A stretch of DNA of 64,000 nucleotides from Alphaproteobacteria bacterium. Lineage in GTDB: Bacteria; Pseudomonadota; Alphaproteobacteria; Bin65. A program made the position numbers and the translations under genes. Below are positions 35,546 to 45,069 of this stretch, piece after piece. Under the pieces are notes generated by a model. It did not search any database. It had not been told where the DNA came from and worked only from the letters and a program-made list of their open reading frames with translations. Positions within the stretch are counted from its first letter, which is position 1; each line of letters starts with the position of its first letter. The stretch spans positions 124,001 through 188,000 of the forward strand of contig JAJEGH010000004.1 in the NCBI GenBank assembly GCA_022819985.1, read 5' to 3'.

Positions 35546-37191
35546 ACGAAAGCCGCGAAAGCCGCAGCGACACCCGTCCGGCCCGACGCGGCAGGAGCGG
35601 CGCCGGCCGGCGGGCGCAGGCCGAAAAGACCGTCGAGCCGCAGCGGATCGCCGTGTCCGGCAAAGGCATGGTGTCGACCCAGCATCGCTGCGCCACCCGC
35701 GCCGGAGTCCGGATGCTCGAAGAGGGCGGCAACGCCGTCGACGCCGCTGTTGCCGCCGCGCTTGCCCTGGGGGTCTGCGAGCCTGCGGCTTCGGGAATCG
35801 GCGGCCAGACCATGATGCTCGTCCATCTGGCCGAGCCCAAGCGCACCTTCGCCCTGGACGGCTCGTCCCGGGCGCCGTACCGGGCGGTTTCCGAGGTGTT
35901 TTCCGACCGCCGGAGCGAGGTCCGGCGGGGTTATCGCGCCGCGACGGTGCCGAGTGCGCTGGCGACCTACCATTATGTGCTCACCAGCTACGGCCGGCTC
36001 GGATGGTCGAAGGTTTTCGAACCGGCCATCGAACTGGCGCGGGACGGCTACCCGGTCAGCGCGCTGCAATACACGCTGACGCAGCGCGAACGCCGGCATC
36101 TCCTGGAGGGTACGGCAGCGCCGTTTTTTCTCGACGAAGGCAGGGCGATCCGGCCGGGGCGGATGTTCCGGCAGCCGACGCTGGCGGCCACCTTCGAACG
36201 CATCGCCCGGCAGGGAATGGAAGAGTTCTATCTGGGCGAAACGGCCGAGTTGATCCACCGGGACATGGAGGAGAATGACGGCCTGATCCGCAAGGACGAC
36301 CTTGCCCAGATTCCCCACCCCATCGAGCGGCGTCCGCTGACCGGCCGGTTCGATTCCAACCGGGTATTCACCATGCCGCCGCCGGGCGCGGGGCGAACGC
36401 TGGTCGAAATGCTGAACGTATACCAGAACCTGTCCGGACGCGCCGCCGATCCGGATACGCCGCTCGGCGCGGTGTTCCTGGCGGAGACGATCCGCCGGGC
36501 CACCCTCGACCGGCAGGACCGGCCCTACGACCCGAACTTCTATTCGCAGGTGTCGAGCCGCGAAATGGTCCGCACCGAATACGCCAAGCGCGTTGCGAGG
36601 CAGATCGGCAGGCGGATACAGAGCCGGGGCGAGACCACGCACCTGACGGTCATGGACGAGGCCGGAAACGTCGTCGCGCTCACCCAGTCGATCGAGAATG
36701 TCTACGGCTCGTGCTGCGCCACGCCCGGCCTCGGCTTCCTCTACAACAACTACATGAACGCCTTCGAATACAGCGATCCCTCGCATCCCTACTACATGCG
36801 GCCGAACGCGGTTCCCTGGGCCAGCGTGGCGCCGACGGTGATCTTTCGCGGCAGAAGGCCCTGGATCGCGATCGGGTCGCCGGGCAGCGAGCGCATCGCG
36901 CCGTCGATCCTCCAGGTCCTGCTCCGGTTGCGGCATTCCTCGCCCTTCGCCGCCGTCGAGGCGCCGCGCCTCCATTGTTCGCTCGACGGCAAGGTTTCGC
37001 TCGAGGCGTCCAGGATTCGCGACGACGTTCCGGCCAGGCTCGCAAAGCACGGATTCGAGGTCGTCCGCCGGGAAGCCTTCAGCTTCTACATGGGATGCGT
37101 CCAGATGGTGGTTCGCGACCACAAATCCGGCCGAATGACCGGCGTCGCCGATCCGCGGCGCGACGGCGCCGCCGCCGGGCCGGCGCGGTGA
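35542..37191 (+). CDS. Gamma-glutamyltranspeptidase-family protein without signal peptide
   Basis: A 549-residue Ntn-hydrolase. The GGT pattern is clear: GMVSTQHRCATRAGVRMLEE, GGNAVDAAVAAALALGVCEP, GIGGQTMMLVH, the autoprocessing threonine in GETTHLTVMDEAGNVVALTQ near residue 365, GTG-like GLGFLYNNYMNAFE, and GSPGSERIAPSILQVLL. The N-terminus is arginine-rich (RSDTRPARRGRSGAGRR) and has no signal sequence, so unlike most bacterial GGTs it should act in the cytoplasm. Overlaps of 4 bp at both ends (ATGA with the ligase, GTGA with the amidohydrolase) tie it tightly to its neighbours. Confidence 0.88.
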   Translation: MNESRESRSDTRPARRGRSGAGRRAQAEKTVEPQRIAVSGKGMVSTQHRCATRAGVRMLEEGGNAVDAAVAAALALGVCEPAASGIGGQTMMLVHLAEPKRTFALDGSSRAPYRAVSEVFSDRRSEVRRGYRAATVPSALATYHYVLTSYGRLGWSKVFEPAIELARDGYPVSALQYTLTQRERRHLLEGTAAPFFLDEGRAIRPGRMFRQPTLAATFERIARQGMEEFYLGETAELIHRDMEENDGLIRKDDLAQIPHPIERRPLTGRFDSNRVFTMPPPGAGRTLVEMLNVYQNLSGRAADPDTPLGAVFLAETIRRATLDRQDRPYDPNFYSQVSSREMVRTEYAKRVARQIGRRIQSRGETTHLTVMDEAGNVVALTQSIENVYGSCCATPGLGFLYNNYMNAFEYSDPSHPYYMRPNAVPWASVAPTVIFRGRRPWIAIGSPGSERIAPSILQVLLRLRHSSPFAAVEAPRLHCSLDGKVSLEASRIRDDVPARLAKHGFEVVRREAFSFYMGCVQMVVRDHKSGRMTGVADPRRDGAAAGPAR

Positions 37192-37889
37192 AACTGCCGT
37201 TCCTGCTGTCGGTCCCCCATGCCGGGCTGACCGTGCCGCCGGAGGCGGCGCCCTACTGCGCGCTCACGCCGCGCGAGATCGCAGAGGACGGCGACGAAGG
37301 GGCGGCGGCGATCTATCTCGGTCTGGAGCCGCTGGTTGCAGCCTTTCACACGACGGACATCGCCCGCGCCATCGTCGACATGAACCGGGCCGGGGACGAC
37401 CGGAGGCGCGACGGCGTCGTCAAAACCCACACCTGCTGGAACGTTCCGGTCTACCGCGAGCCGCTGCCCGACAGCGTTGCCGAAGGGCTGATCGGCCGCT
37501 ATCACCGGCCCTATCACCGCCGCCTGAGCGAACTGGCGGCCGAACGGCCCGTCCGCCTCGCCATCGACTGCCACACGATGGCCGCACAGGGCCCGCCCGT
37601 CGGCCCCGACGCGGGCTGCGAACGGCCGTGGATATGCCTGGGATACGGCGACGGGACCTGCCCGGACGCGTGGATCGAGGCGCTGAAAGAGCTGTTCGAG
37701 CGCCGGATCGGTGCGCAGGTCACGATTAACGAACCCTTCGGCGGCGGCTACATCACCCGGATGCATTCGGCTGAAATGCCGTGGCTCCAGCTGGAAATGT
37801 CGCGGGCGCCCTTTCTTTCCGACGCCGAAAAGTCCGGCCTTGTCCGGGACGCGCTGAGCGAGCTGGCGGGGTGCATCGGGGCGGCGTGA
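37188..37889 (+). CDS. N-formylglutamate amidohydrolase-family protein
   Basis: A 233-residue zinc hydrolase of the HutG/FGase family. Typical features are LLSVPHAGLTVPPEAAPY at the start, DMNRAGDDRRRDG near residue 64, RYHRPYHRRLSEL, AIDCHTMAAQGP, and GGYITRMHSAEMPWLQLEMS with ligands near the end. The GTG start at 37188 overlaps the GGT-like stop. There are no hut genes nearby, so a histidine-degradation role is unlikely; its partners suggest cleavage or editing of a small gamma-linked or N-acylated amino-acid conjugate. That function is inference. Confidence 0.85.
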   Translation: MKLPFLLSVPHAGLTVPPEAAPYCALTPREIAEDGDEGAAAIYLGLEPLVAAFHTTDIARAIVDMNRAGDDRRRDGVVKTHTCWNVPVYREPLPDSVAEGLIGRYHRPYHRRLSELAAERPVRLAIDCHTMAAQGPPVGPDAGCERPWICLGYGDGTCPDAWIEALKELFERRIGAQVTINEPFGGGYITRMHSAEMPWLQLEMSRAPFLSDAEKSGLVRDALSELAGCIGAA

Positions 37890-37905
37890 GGCCGGGCGGC
37901 TTGCC

Positions 37906-39078
37906 CTACCACGCCAGGTCGAGGATTTCGCGCACCTGGGCGGCGCTGTCGATCCGCCGCGGGTTGGAGCGGACCATCATGTTGCCGAGGCTGCCTTCGG
38001 CAATCGTGTCGAGTCGGTCCTCGGTTATGCCAACCGCCCGCAGGCTGCCGGGCTGGCCGAGCCGGGCGATGAAGTCCGCGACGACGTCGGCCGCCGCCTC
38101 CCCCGCCCGGCCGAAGGCCTCGCTCACCAGCGCCTGCCGTTCCGCGTTCGCCGGCGCGTTCCAGCGCAGCACGCTCGGCAGCATGACGCAGCTGGTGTGG
38201 CCGTGGGGCACGCCGCCGACCGCGCCGAGTTGGTGGCCGATGCCGTGGCTGGCGCCGTATTCGACCCGGCCGAGGCCGAACGCCGCCAGCCACACGGCAA
38301 GCTGGCAATCGCGCCGCGCCGCCAGATCGTCCGGCCGGTCCTTCGTCCGCGGCAGCGCTTCGGCGAAAATCTTCAGCGCATGGATGGCGGTGGCGTCCGG
38401 CAGCGGCTGGGCCGAGCGCGAACACAGGGTCTCCACGGCATGGTCGACCGCGCGCACGCCGGTCGAGAGCCACAGCCATTCGGGCGTGTGGACCGTCGCC
38501 GCCGGGTCGAGGATTACGGCGGCCGGGGCGCTGTCGCGCGCGATGTAGGCGTCCTTGACGCCGCGGGCCGGGTCGGTCACGCCGGCGATGTTGCTGAACT
38601 CCGCGCCGGACAGCGTGGTCGGCACCGCGATCTGCCGGACCGCCGACGGCCCGACGGCGGGCACGGTGCGCGCGCCGTCTTCGGCAATCGTCACGCGGTA
38701 GTTCTTCAGGGCTTCGGCGTCGCGCACGTCTTCCGCCAGGCACAGGATCGCGGCCTTCACGGTGTCGATCGGCGTGCCGCCGCCCACGGTGACGACGACA
38801 TCGGCTTGGCTTCGCCGGATCGCGGCGGCGCAGTCGATGACGGTGTCGATGGGCGTATGTTCCCGGCAGCCGGTGAACAGGCCGGCGGCGGAGTCGCCCA
38901 ATCCGGCCTCGATGGCAGCGATCAGATCCGTCTGCGTGGCAAGCGTCGTCGAAGCCACGATCAGCGCCCGGCCGGCGCCGAGCGCCGCCATCTCCCGCGC
39001 GACCGCCTGCGGCGCCGGCGTGCCCCAGCCGACGCGCTCCTGGGCCAGAAACTGGAACAGGCCTTCTGTAACCGTCAT
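37906..39078 (-). CDS. Iron-containing alcohol dehydrogenase / maleylacetate reductase-like
   Basis: A 390-residue group III NAD(P)-dependent dehydrogenase. The dinucleotide region VVVTVGGGTPIDTVKAAIL lies near residue 95. Metal-site segments are STGVRAVDHAVETL (Asp/His) and GASHGIGHQLGAVGGVPHGH (His ligands). The substrate could be a simple alcohol, lactaldehyde or maleylacetate; sequence alone does not decide. It converges with the ATP-grasp operon (16-bp gap) and is not part of it. The start is the ATG at 39078. Confidence 0.9.
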   Translation of the reverse strand: MTVTEGLFQFLAQERVGWGTPAPQAVAREMAALGAGRALIVASTTLATQTDLIAAIEAGLGDSAAGLFTGCREHTPIDTVIDCAAAIRRSQADVVVTVGGGTPIDTVKAAILCLAEDVRDAEALKNYRVTIAEDGARTVPAVGPSAVRQIAVPTTLSGAEFSNIAGVTDPARGVKDAYIARDSAPAAVILDPAATVHTPEWLWLSTGVRAVDHAVETLCSRSAQPLPDATAIHALKIFAEALPRTKDRPDDLAARRDCQLAVWLAAFGLGRVEYGASHGIGHQLGAVGGVPHGHTSCVMLPSVLRWNAPANAERQALVSEAFGRAGEAAADVVADFIARLGQPGSLRAVGITEDRLDTIAEGSLGNMMVRSNPRRIDSAAQVREILDLAW

Positions 39079-39140
39079 GGCGTCCGTCCGGTGTGGTGCG
39101 AGTTATCCGTCAATCGAGGCCCGGCCGGCCCAACGCGTCC

Positions 39141-39176
39141 CCCGGGGCGTCCCCTGGGACGTCCCCTGGGGCGTCC
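39141..39176. repeat. 12-bp tandem repeat between Ppx and the alcohol dehydrogenase, 3 copies
   Basis: Units like GCGTCCCCTGGG abut the ppx stop codon (39177-39179) and lie in non-coding DNA. Confidence 0.85.
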
Positions 39177-40772
39177 CTATTCCAGAACCAGCTTCGGCTC
39201 GATTTCCAGCGTTGCCGCCAGGTCGCCGAGGCGGCGGTCGATCACTTCGCCGGAATAGTGGGCGGCATGGGCCTCGACCTGCAGCGCAAGGCCGCGGTCG
39301 GTGCGCTCGAAACGGCTGCCGGCGAGGATTTCGGGCCGCCCGGCGGCGACGGTGTAGCCCAGCCGCAGGGCCTGGCCGAGCGCGCGGGCGTCGCGGATAT
39401 CCTCTTCGCCGAGGCCGGTGTCGCGGGCGATCCGCTCCATCGGCTCCTGGATGCCGCCGCTGTAGCGCGCGCTTGCCGCCAGGGCGAGGAAGGCGCGGCC
39501 CGGATGGTCCAGGCCCATCAGCGGAGCGGTCAGGATGCGGTCCCAGGCGTGGCGGTTGCGGTAGTCCGGATGGTCGATCCAGCCGGCGTCGGCAATCTCG
39601 CAGGCCGCCCGGCGCAGCCGCGCCCGTTCCCTGCTTTCCTGCGGGAAGAGGCCGCCGGTCCAGGCGGCGAGCGCCGGTCCGAGGCCGGTGAAGCGGCAGA
39701 AGCGCTGACCGTAGGCGGCCGCCCCGGCGAGCAGCGGATCGGCGCGCCGCGTCCTCAGGTCGAGGGCTTCGTAAAGCACCCCCTCGCGGACGCCGCGCGC
39801 GGCGAAGACGATCTGCGCCGGCCGGGCGATGCGGATCAGGCGGCGCAGCACGATGGCCGACGCCCGCACCGCTTCGATCCGCCGGACCGAAATCGCCGGA
39901 AGCCGCTCCAGCCCCCGCTCGCTCTGGCGGGCCAGAAGTTTCGCGAAATCGGCGAACTCCACGGCCCCGGCCCGGTACCCGTCGATCATCCTGAGCGCCC
40001 GGTCGTGCTGCGCCATGTGCACCTTGGCCAGCGAGCGCCACGCACCGCCCACCGCGTAGAGCGTCCCGCCTTCCGCGCCGGCAAGCCAGTCGATTTCGGT
40101 CAGCGCCTTCTTGACCGCTCCGCCGACCGTTTCACCCTGCGCCATGGCCTCGTTGAGGCGCAGCGGGCCAAGCGGCAGGGTCGCCATCTCGCGGACCTGC
40201 TCGCCGCCGACCCGGACCAGCTCCAGGCTGCCGCCGCCCAGGTCGCCGACGATGCCCTCGGCCCGGGGAAAGCCGGCCATGACGCCGTAGGCCGAAAGGC
40301 GGGCCTCGTCCTCGCCGCTCAGCACCCGGACTTCGAGGCCCGGATCGCGCCGCAGCGCCTCGATGAAGGCCGGGCCGTCCGCCGCCTCGCGCACGGCCGC
40401 GGTCGCAAAGGCCGACAGGCCCGCCACCTTCATGGCGGCGGCCGCGCCGACGAAGCGGCCGAGATTCGCCCTGGCCTGGACGACGCCGTCCGGGTTGAGC
40501 CGGCCGGTGGCGCGCAGGCCGCGGCCCAGCCCGCACATCACCTTCTCGTTGAAGATCGGAATCGGCGCGCGGGCCGACCCCTCGAACACCACAAGGCGGA
40601 TGGAATTGGAGCCGATGTCGATGACGGCGACCCGCCGCCCGAGATAATCGTGCGCTGCCCCGGCTTCCGGGCCGGCTTCGCCGCCGTCCGCGGCCGGGCC
40701 GACCGGCAGTACGGCGACGTTACCCGCAGCGAAACCTTGCGCGGCAGCGTCTTCGGCGAGGCCGGAGGCCAT
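39177..40772 (-). CDS. ppx: Exopolyphosphatase / guanosine pentaphosphate phosphatase
   Basis: A 531-residue Ppx/GppA enzyme that releases phosphate from polyphosphate ends. The ASKHA fold signature is VAVIDIGSNSIRLVVFEG near residue 50, followed by NEKVMCGLGRGL, ATAAVREAADGPAFIE, SGEDEARLSAYGV, VGDLGGGSLELV near 180, and ARGVREGVLYEAL. A C-terminal HD-like region completes the long form. About 45 Ala/Gly-rich residues precede the domain. It lies 42 bp after ppk1 on the same strand, so synthesis and breakdown enzymes form one operon. Confidence 0.95.
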   Translation of the reverse strand: MASGLAEDAAAQGFAAGNVAVLPVGPAADGGEAGPEAGAAHDYLGRRVAVIDIGSNSIRLVVFEGSARAPIPIFNEKVMCGLGRGLRATGRLNPDGVVQARANLGRFVGAAAAMKVAGLSAFATAAVREAADGPAFIEALRRDPGLEVRVLSGEDEARLSAYGVMAGFPRAEGIVGDLGGGSLELVRVGGEQVREMATLPLGPLRLNEAMAQGETVGGAVKKALTEIDWLAGAEGGTLYAVGGAWRSLAKVHMAQHDRALRMIDGYRAGAVEFADFAKLLARQSERGLERLPAISVRRIEAVRASAIVLRRLIRIARPAQIVFAARGVREGVLYEALDLRTRRADPLLAGAAAYGQRFCRFTGLGPALAAWTGGLFPQESRERARLRRAACEIADAGWIDHPDYRNRHAWDRILTAPLMGLDHPGRAFLALAASARYSGGIQEPMERIARDTGLGEEDIRDARALGQALRLGYTVAAGRPEILAGSRFERTDRGLALQVEAHAAHYSGEVIDRRLGDLAATLEIEPKLVLE

Positions 40773-40814
40773 TCAGGCGCGTTCCCTCAAGGCCATCCCC
40801 TCAATGGCATCCTC

Positions 40815-43142
40815 TCAATGGCATCCGGGCGACGGCAGGCCGGCCGGCGGGCGCCGGCCTTTGCTGCGCCCCTTGCCGTAGCCCTTGCCGTAGAGAGCGC
40901 TGCCGCGGCCGGAAAGGCTCGGATTGGTCATGAAATAGGTATGGCAGGAAAAGTCCTCCGGCGCACGCCCGGAAGCGTCGCCGGCCTCCGGGCCGGATTC
41001 TGAACCGGCCTCCGGGCCGGTCCCGCTGCCAGTTCCGCTGCCGTTTCCGCTGCCGTTTCCGCTGCCGGGCGAAACCCGGGCATAGCGGCCGGCCGCGTCG
41101 AGCACCCAGCTCTGCCGGTTGTCGTTGATCTGCGCGACCATGATCTGGTCGAGCATCTGCTCGTGCACGGTCGGGTTCTCGATCGGCACCAGGCTCTCGA
41201 CCCGGCCGTCGAGGTTGCGCGGCATCCAGTCGGCCGACGACAGGTAGAGCGGCGCATCGCGGTTCGGCAGGGCCTTGCCGTTGGCGAAGGCGACGATGCG
41301 CGAATGTTCGAGGAAGCGGCCGATAATGCTCTTGACCCGGATATTCTCCGACAGGCCCGGCACCCCCGGCCGGAGGCAGCAGATGCCGCGCACCACCAGG
41401 TCGATCTGCACCCCGGCCCCGGAGGCGCGGTAGAGCGCGTCGATCAGCGGGCCGTCGACCAGGGCGTTCAGCTTGGCCCAGATCTGCGCCGGCTTGCCGG
41501 CCCGGGCGTTGGCGATTTCGGTGTCGATCTGCTCGAGCAGGGTCTGGCGCAGGTCGATCGGCGCAACCGCGATCTTCTGCATCGGCTCGGGCCGGGCATA
41601 GCCGGTCATGTAGTTGAACAGGTGGGCGGCGTCGCGGGTCAACACCGGATCGCAGGTGAAGAAGGACAGGTCGGTATAGATCCGCGCCGTGACCGGATGG
41701 TAGTTGCCGGTGCCGAAATGGGCGTAGCTGGCCAGGCCGTGGCCCTCGCGCCGCACGACCAGCGAGACCTTGGCGTGGGTTTTGAGGTCGAGGAAGCCGT
41801 AGACGACCTGGGCGCCGGCCCGCTCCAGGTTGCGCGCCCAGCGGATATTGGCCTCCTCGTCGAAGCGCGCCTTCAGCTCGACCAGGGCCGTGACGCTCTT
41901 GCCCGCCTCGGCCGCTTCGGCCAGCGCCGCGACGATCGGCGAATCCGTGCTCGTCCGGTACAGGGTCTGCTTGATCGCCACGACGGAAGGATCGCGCGCC
42001 GCCTGGCGCAGGAACTGCACGACGACGTCGAAGCTCTCGTAGGGATGGTGGACGACGATGTCCTTGGCCCGGACCGCGGCGAAGCAGTCGCCGCCGAAGT
42101 CGCGGATGCGTTCCGGCGAGCGCGGGTTGTAGGGCTCGAACAGCAGGTCCGGCCGGCCGTTGTCGATCAGCTGGTTGACGTCGGCGAGCCCGAGCAGGCC
42201 GTCGATCTCGACGACATCGTCTTCCGGCACCTCCATTTCCTTGACGACGAAGCGGCGCAGGCCCGCCGGCATCGCGGCATCGACCGACAGGTGGATGACA
42301 TGGCCGCGCCGGCGCCGTTTCAGCGCCGTTTCGAACAGGGCGACCAGGTCTTCGGCCTCTTCCTCGATCTCGATGTCGCTGTCGCGGATCACGCGGAACA
42401 GGCCACGCGCCTGGACCTCGAAATCCGGGAACAGGTGGTGCAGCATCAGCCCGACCAGGTCCTCGAGCGTCACATGGCGCGCCGAGTCGCCGGGCAAACG
42501 GACGAAACGGGGCAGCTGGTCGGTCAGGCGGACCAGCGCATAGAGCGAATCGCCCCGGTCCGGCTGCGCCAGTTCCAGCGCGATCGCCAGGCCCAGATTG
42601 GGGATGAAGGGGAAGGGATGCGCCGGATCGACCGCAATCGGCGTCAGGACGGGGAACACCTCTTCCATGAAATGCCGGTCGAGCCAGGCAAGTTCGGCGG
42701 CGCTCAGCGCGCCCGGATCGACGACGCCGATGCCGCGCGGCTCCAGATCGGCCTTCAGGCGCCGCCAGGTATCGAGCTGGGAATCGATCAGGTCGCCGGC
42801 GCGCTCGTGGATCGCGCGCAGCTGTTCGGCCGGCGTCAGGCCGTCCTGGCTCGGCGCGGTTACGCCGGCTTCGACCTGCCCTTTCAGCCCGGCGACCCGG
42901 ACCATGTAGAATTCGTCCAGATTACTCGAGGAAATCGACAGGAACCGCAGGCGCTCGAGCAGCGGATGATCCGGATTGTCCGCCTCTTCCATGACCCGCT
43001 CGTTGAAGGCGAGCCAGGAAAGCTCCCGGTTGATGAACCGCCCGGAATCGGTCGGCGAAATGCCTTCGGCGTCCGGAATATCGTCTCCGGCGTCGGCGAA
43101 GCGCGCGTCGCTGTCCTGTAACGGGGCGATCCGGTCGTCCAT
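40815..43142 (-). CDS. ppk: Polyphosphate kinase 1
   Basis: A 775-residue enzyme that polymerises ATP gamma-phosphate into polyphosphate. The N domain begins [20 protein letters not shown] near residue 35. The catalytic region has [17 protein letters not shown], the autophosphorylated histidine in [15 protein letters not shown], and later [17 protein letters not shown] with [14 protein letters not shown]. The final about 80 residues are unusual: a Gly/Ser/Asn-rich 12-bp-repeat tract (41023-41072), an acidic [12 protein letters not shown] repeat and a basic [12 protein letters not shown] tail. The core is normal. Confidence 0.96.
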   Translation of the reverse strand: MDDRIAPLQDSDARFADAGDDIPDAEGISPTDSGRFINRELSWLAFNERVMEEADNPDHPLLERLRFLSISSSNLDEFYMVRVAGLKGQVEAGVTAPSQDGLTPAEQLRAIHERAGDLIDSQLDTWRRLKADLEPRGIGVVDPGALSAAELAWLDRHFMEEVFPVLTPIAVDPAHPFPFIPNLGLAIALELAQPDRGDSLYALVRLTDQLPRFVRLPGDSARHVTLEDLVGLMLHHLFPDFEVQARGLFRVIRDSDIEIEEEAEDLVALFETALKRRRRGHVIHLSVDAAMPAGLRRFVVKEMEVPEDDVVEIDGLLGLADVNQLIDNGRPDLLFEPYNPRSPERIRDFGGDCFAAVRAKDIVVHHPYESFDVVVQFLRQAARDPSVVAIKQTLYRTSTDSPIVAALAEAAEAGKSVTALVELKARFDEEANIRWARNLERAGAQVVYGFLDLKTHAKVSLVVRREGHGLASYAHFGTGNYHPVTARIYTDLSFFTCDPVLTRDAAHLFNYMTGYARPEPMQKIAVAPIDLRQTLLEQIDTEIANARAGKPAQIWAKLNALVDGPLIDALYRASGAGVQIDLVVRGICCLRPGVPGLSENIRVKSIIGRFLEHSRIVAFANGKALPNRDAPLYLSSADWMPRNLDGRVESLVPIENPTVHEQMLDQIMVAQINDNRQSWVLDAAGRYARVSPGSGNGSGNGSGTGSGTGPEAGSESGPEAGDASGRAPEDFSCHTYFMTNPSLSGRGSALYGKGYGKGRSKGRRPPAGLPSPGCH
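40985..41072. repeat. Tandem repeats in the ppk 3' end
   Basis: CCGCTGCCGTTT-type 12-bp units (about 4 copies, 41023-41072), preceded by two copies of GCCTCCGGGCCGG (40985-41020), lie in frame. They encode GSGN/GSGT and PEAG repeats. Confidence 0.9.
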
Positions 43143-43215
43143 CGGGGGGTCCGCGTCAATATCGGGCGTCGGCCCGTCTCCAGGCTAATATATAACAGAT
43201 TCGCAGGAGAACATA

Positions 43216-43746
43216 ATGGCCGGTACCCACGACTACCGCCGCATCCTGATCCTGCGGCACGCCAAGTCCGACTGGCACGCCGGAGTCGGATCGGATTTCG
43301 AGCGTCCGCTGAACGGCCGGGGCCGCCGCGCCGCCGCGCTCATGGGGGCCTGGCTGGCCGACGAAGCGCCGGTCCCGTCCCTCGTCCTGTGCTCCGCCGC
43401 CCGGCGCGCCGCCGAAACCTGGACGATCGTCGCCCGGCAATGGCCCGACGCGCCGGAGGCGGTGCATGACGAGGCCCTCTATCTCGCCGAAACCGCCGAT
43501 CTGCTGCACCGCCTGCGTTCGCTCGACGACGATGTGGCGACGGTCTACCTGGTCGGTCATCATCCCGGCTTCGACGGCCTGGCGATCCGGCTCGCGTCCG
43601 ACCGGGCGGCGCCCGCGGTCGCCGAGATGCGCGCCAAGTTCCCGACCGCCGCCCTGGCCGACCTGGCGTTCGACGGCCCCTGGTCCGCGCTCGGGCCGGG
43701 CAAGGCGGCCCTGCTGCGCTTCGTCCGCCCGAAGGACCTGGTCTGA
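43216..43746 (+). CDS. Histidine phosphatase-family protein (SixA-like)
   Basis: A 176-residue phosphohistidine phosphatase-like protein. The catalytic RHG-type motif reads LILRHAKSDWHAG near residue 11, followed by DFERPLNGRGRRAAALMG, LVLCSAARRAAETW and the second histidine in YLVGHHPGFDGLA. SixA proteins dephosphorylate histidine kinases or phosphotransfer proteins. The start ATG has a good AGGAG ribosome site. It is divergent from ppk with 73 bp between. Confidence 0.9.
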   Translation: MAGTHDYRRILILRHAKSDWHAGVGSDFERPLNGRGRRAAALMGAWLADEAPVPSLVLCSAARRAAETWTIVARQWPDAPEAVHDEALYLAETADLLHRLRSLDDDVATVYLVGHHPGFDGLAIRLASDRAAPAVAEMRAKFPTAALADLAFDGPWSALGPGKAALLRFVRPKDLV

Positions 43747-43898
43747 CGCCGGATTTCCGCGGCGCCGGCCCGGCCGGCGGAACGGGATATCGAAATCCCC
43801 CGATTTTGCCGGGGAGACTTTGAAACCTTCAATTCCGAGGGATCGAACTTGGACACGAACGGCGGCATCAGCCGTGCCAAGCGTGCGAGTGCGTTCGC

Positions 43899-44840
43899 TC
43901 AACGAGAAACTCTGCCGCCCGGCGAATGCAATTCCGCGGCGGGCTGATCGGTCTGTCTGGACGCCTCCGCTTCGAGCCAGTCGACGACAGGCCTGACCGT
44001 TTCGCGCATCGAAGCGGTTTCGGAGAGGACGATCCAGTACGCACGCGGCAGCGGAACCTCAAGGTCGCCGAAGGGCCGAATCAGAACGCCCGACCGGATG
44101 GCGTCACTGGCCAGCCGATGCCTTGCCAATGCAACGCCGAGGCCGTGCTCGGCGCCGCACAGTACGAGGTCCGATGAGGTGAACCTCGCGCCGATACGCG
44201 TATCGAGCGCCTTGGGTCCGTAGTGTTTCTTCCAGACGGCCCAGGAGGCGTTGGAATCTCGATCGTGCAGCAGCCGAAGGCGCCGAAGATCCTGAGAAGT
44301 GCGCGCACGGCCGTGTGCCGCCCAGTAAGCAGGACTCGCAACCGGATACAACGCGTCATCCATCAGCGGGAGGCATGTAAGGCCCGGCCAGGGCCGACCG
44401 CCCATCCGGATCGCGAAGTCGGCGCCTTCATCGGCCGGCGCATGAACGCGTTGATCGACGATTACGGAGACTTCAAGCCCCCGGTGATTCGCTTCCAGTG
44501 AGGCCAGTCGCGGGAGCAGCCAGCGCGCAGCGAAGGAGGGCGTCGTTGAGATGGTGACGGAATGGCGGCGCCTGTTCTCGCGCAAGGCGGCGACGGCACT
44601 CTCGAGCTCGGATAGGCACGAGAACGCGGCACGCCCCAGCGCCTGCCCCTCCGGCGAAAACGTCAGGGTACGCCGTCCTTCTTTGCGCACAAGCAGCGGC
44701 GTGCCCAGCCAGGACTCAAGCTCCTTCAGATGACGGCTGACTGCGGAGTGCGTGACATTGAGCCGTCTGGCGGCCGACCTTACGCCGCCCGTCTCGTAAA
44801 CCGCGGCAAGAGCGCGAAGCATGGTGAGCGGAAGGTTCAT
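43899..44840 (-). CDS. LysR-family transcriptional regulator (GcvA-like)
   Basis: A 313-residue regulator. The N-terminal winged helix-turn-helix reads AVYETGGVRSAARRLNVTHS and AVSRHLKELESWLGTPLLVR. A periplasmic-binding-protein-like effector domain follows from residue 90 (SVTISTTPSFAARWLLPRLA). The ATG at 44840 gives a standard LysR start; the long frame to 45182 is not needed. It is divergent from a LysE-type exporter and probably controls it. GC and codon use look lower than in the flanking housekeeping genes, consistent with acquisition. Confidence 0.93.
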   Translation of the reverse strand: MNLPLTMLRALAAVYETGGVRSAARRLNVTHSAVSRHLKELESWLGTPLLVRKEGRRTLTFSPEGQALGRAAFSCLSELESAVAALRENRRRHSVTISTTPSFAARWLLPRLASLEANHRGLEVSVIVDQRVHAPADEGADFAIRMGGRPWPGLTCLPLMDDALYPVASPAYWAAHGRARTSQDLRRLRLLHDRDSNASWAVWKKHYGPKALDTRIGARFTSSDLVLCGAEHGLGVALARHRLASDAIRSGVLIRPFGDLEVPLPRAYWIVLSETASMRETVRPVVDWLEAEASRQTDQPAAELHSPGGRVSR

Positions 44841-45069
44841 TTCGGTCGATAAATTAGACCAAATTCGGTGTATTTTGTACCATAAATTCAAGCTGGCCCA
44901 AGCTACCCTGTCGCGACGGTGTCGTAGGGGGCAAAGGCATGGGTATGACGATTGAGGGAAGATGGACCTCTGAGACCGGCCATGACCGGGCGCGGCTCGG
45001 TCCGGCCCGGGTCTGGTACCAGGAGACCGGGCGCACGACCGTCGAAGCAGGCGAACGCGAACGGCCGGG
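44841..45069. promoter_or_regulatory. Divergent lysR/lysE intergenic control region
   Basis: This 229-bp gap is AT-rich near the lysR end (44846-44888), with TAAATTAGACC and GTATTTTGTACCATAAATTC. That is where LysR boxes (T-N11-A) and a promoter would be expected. No single site is decisive. Confidence 0.5.
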
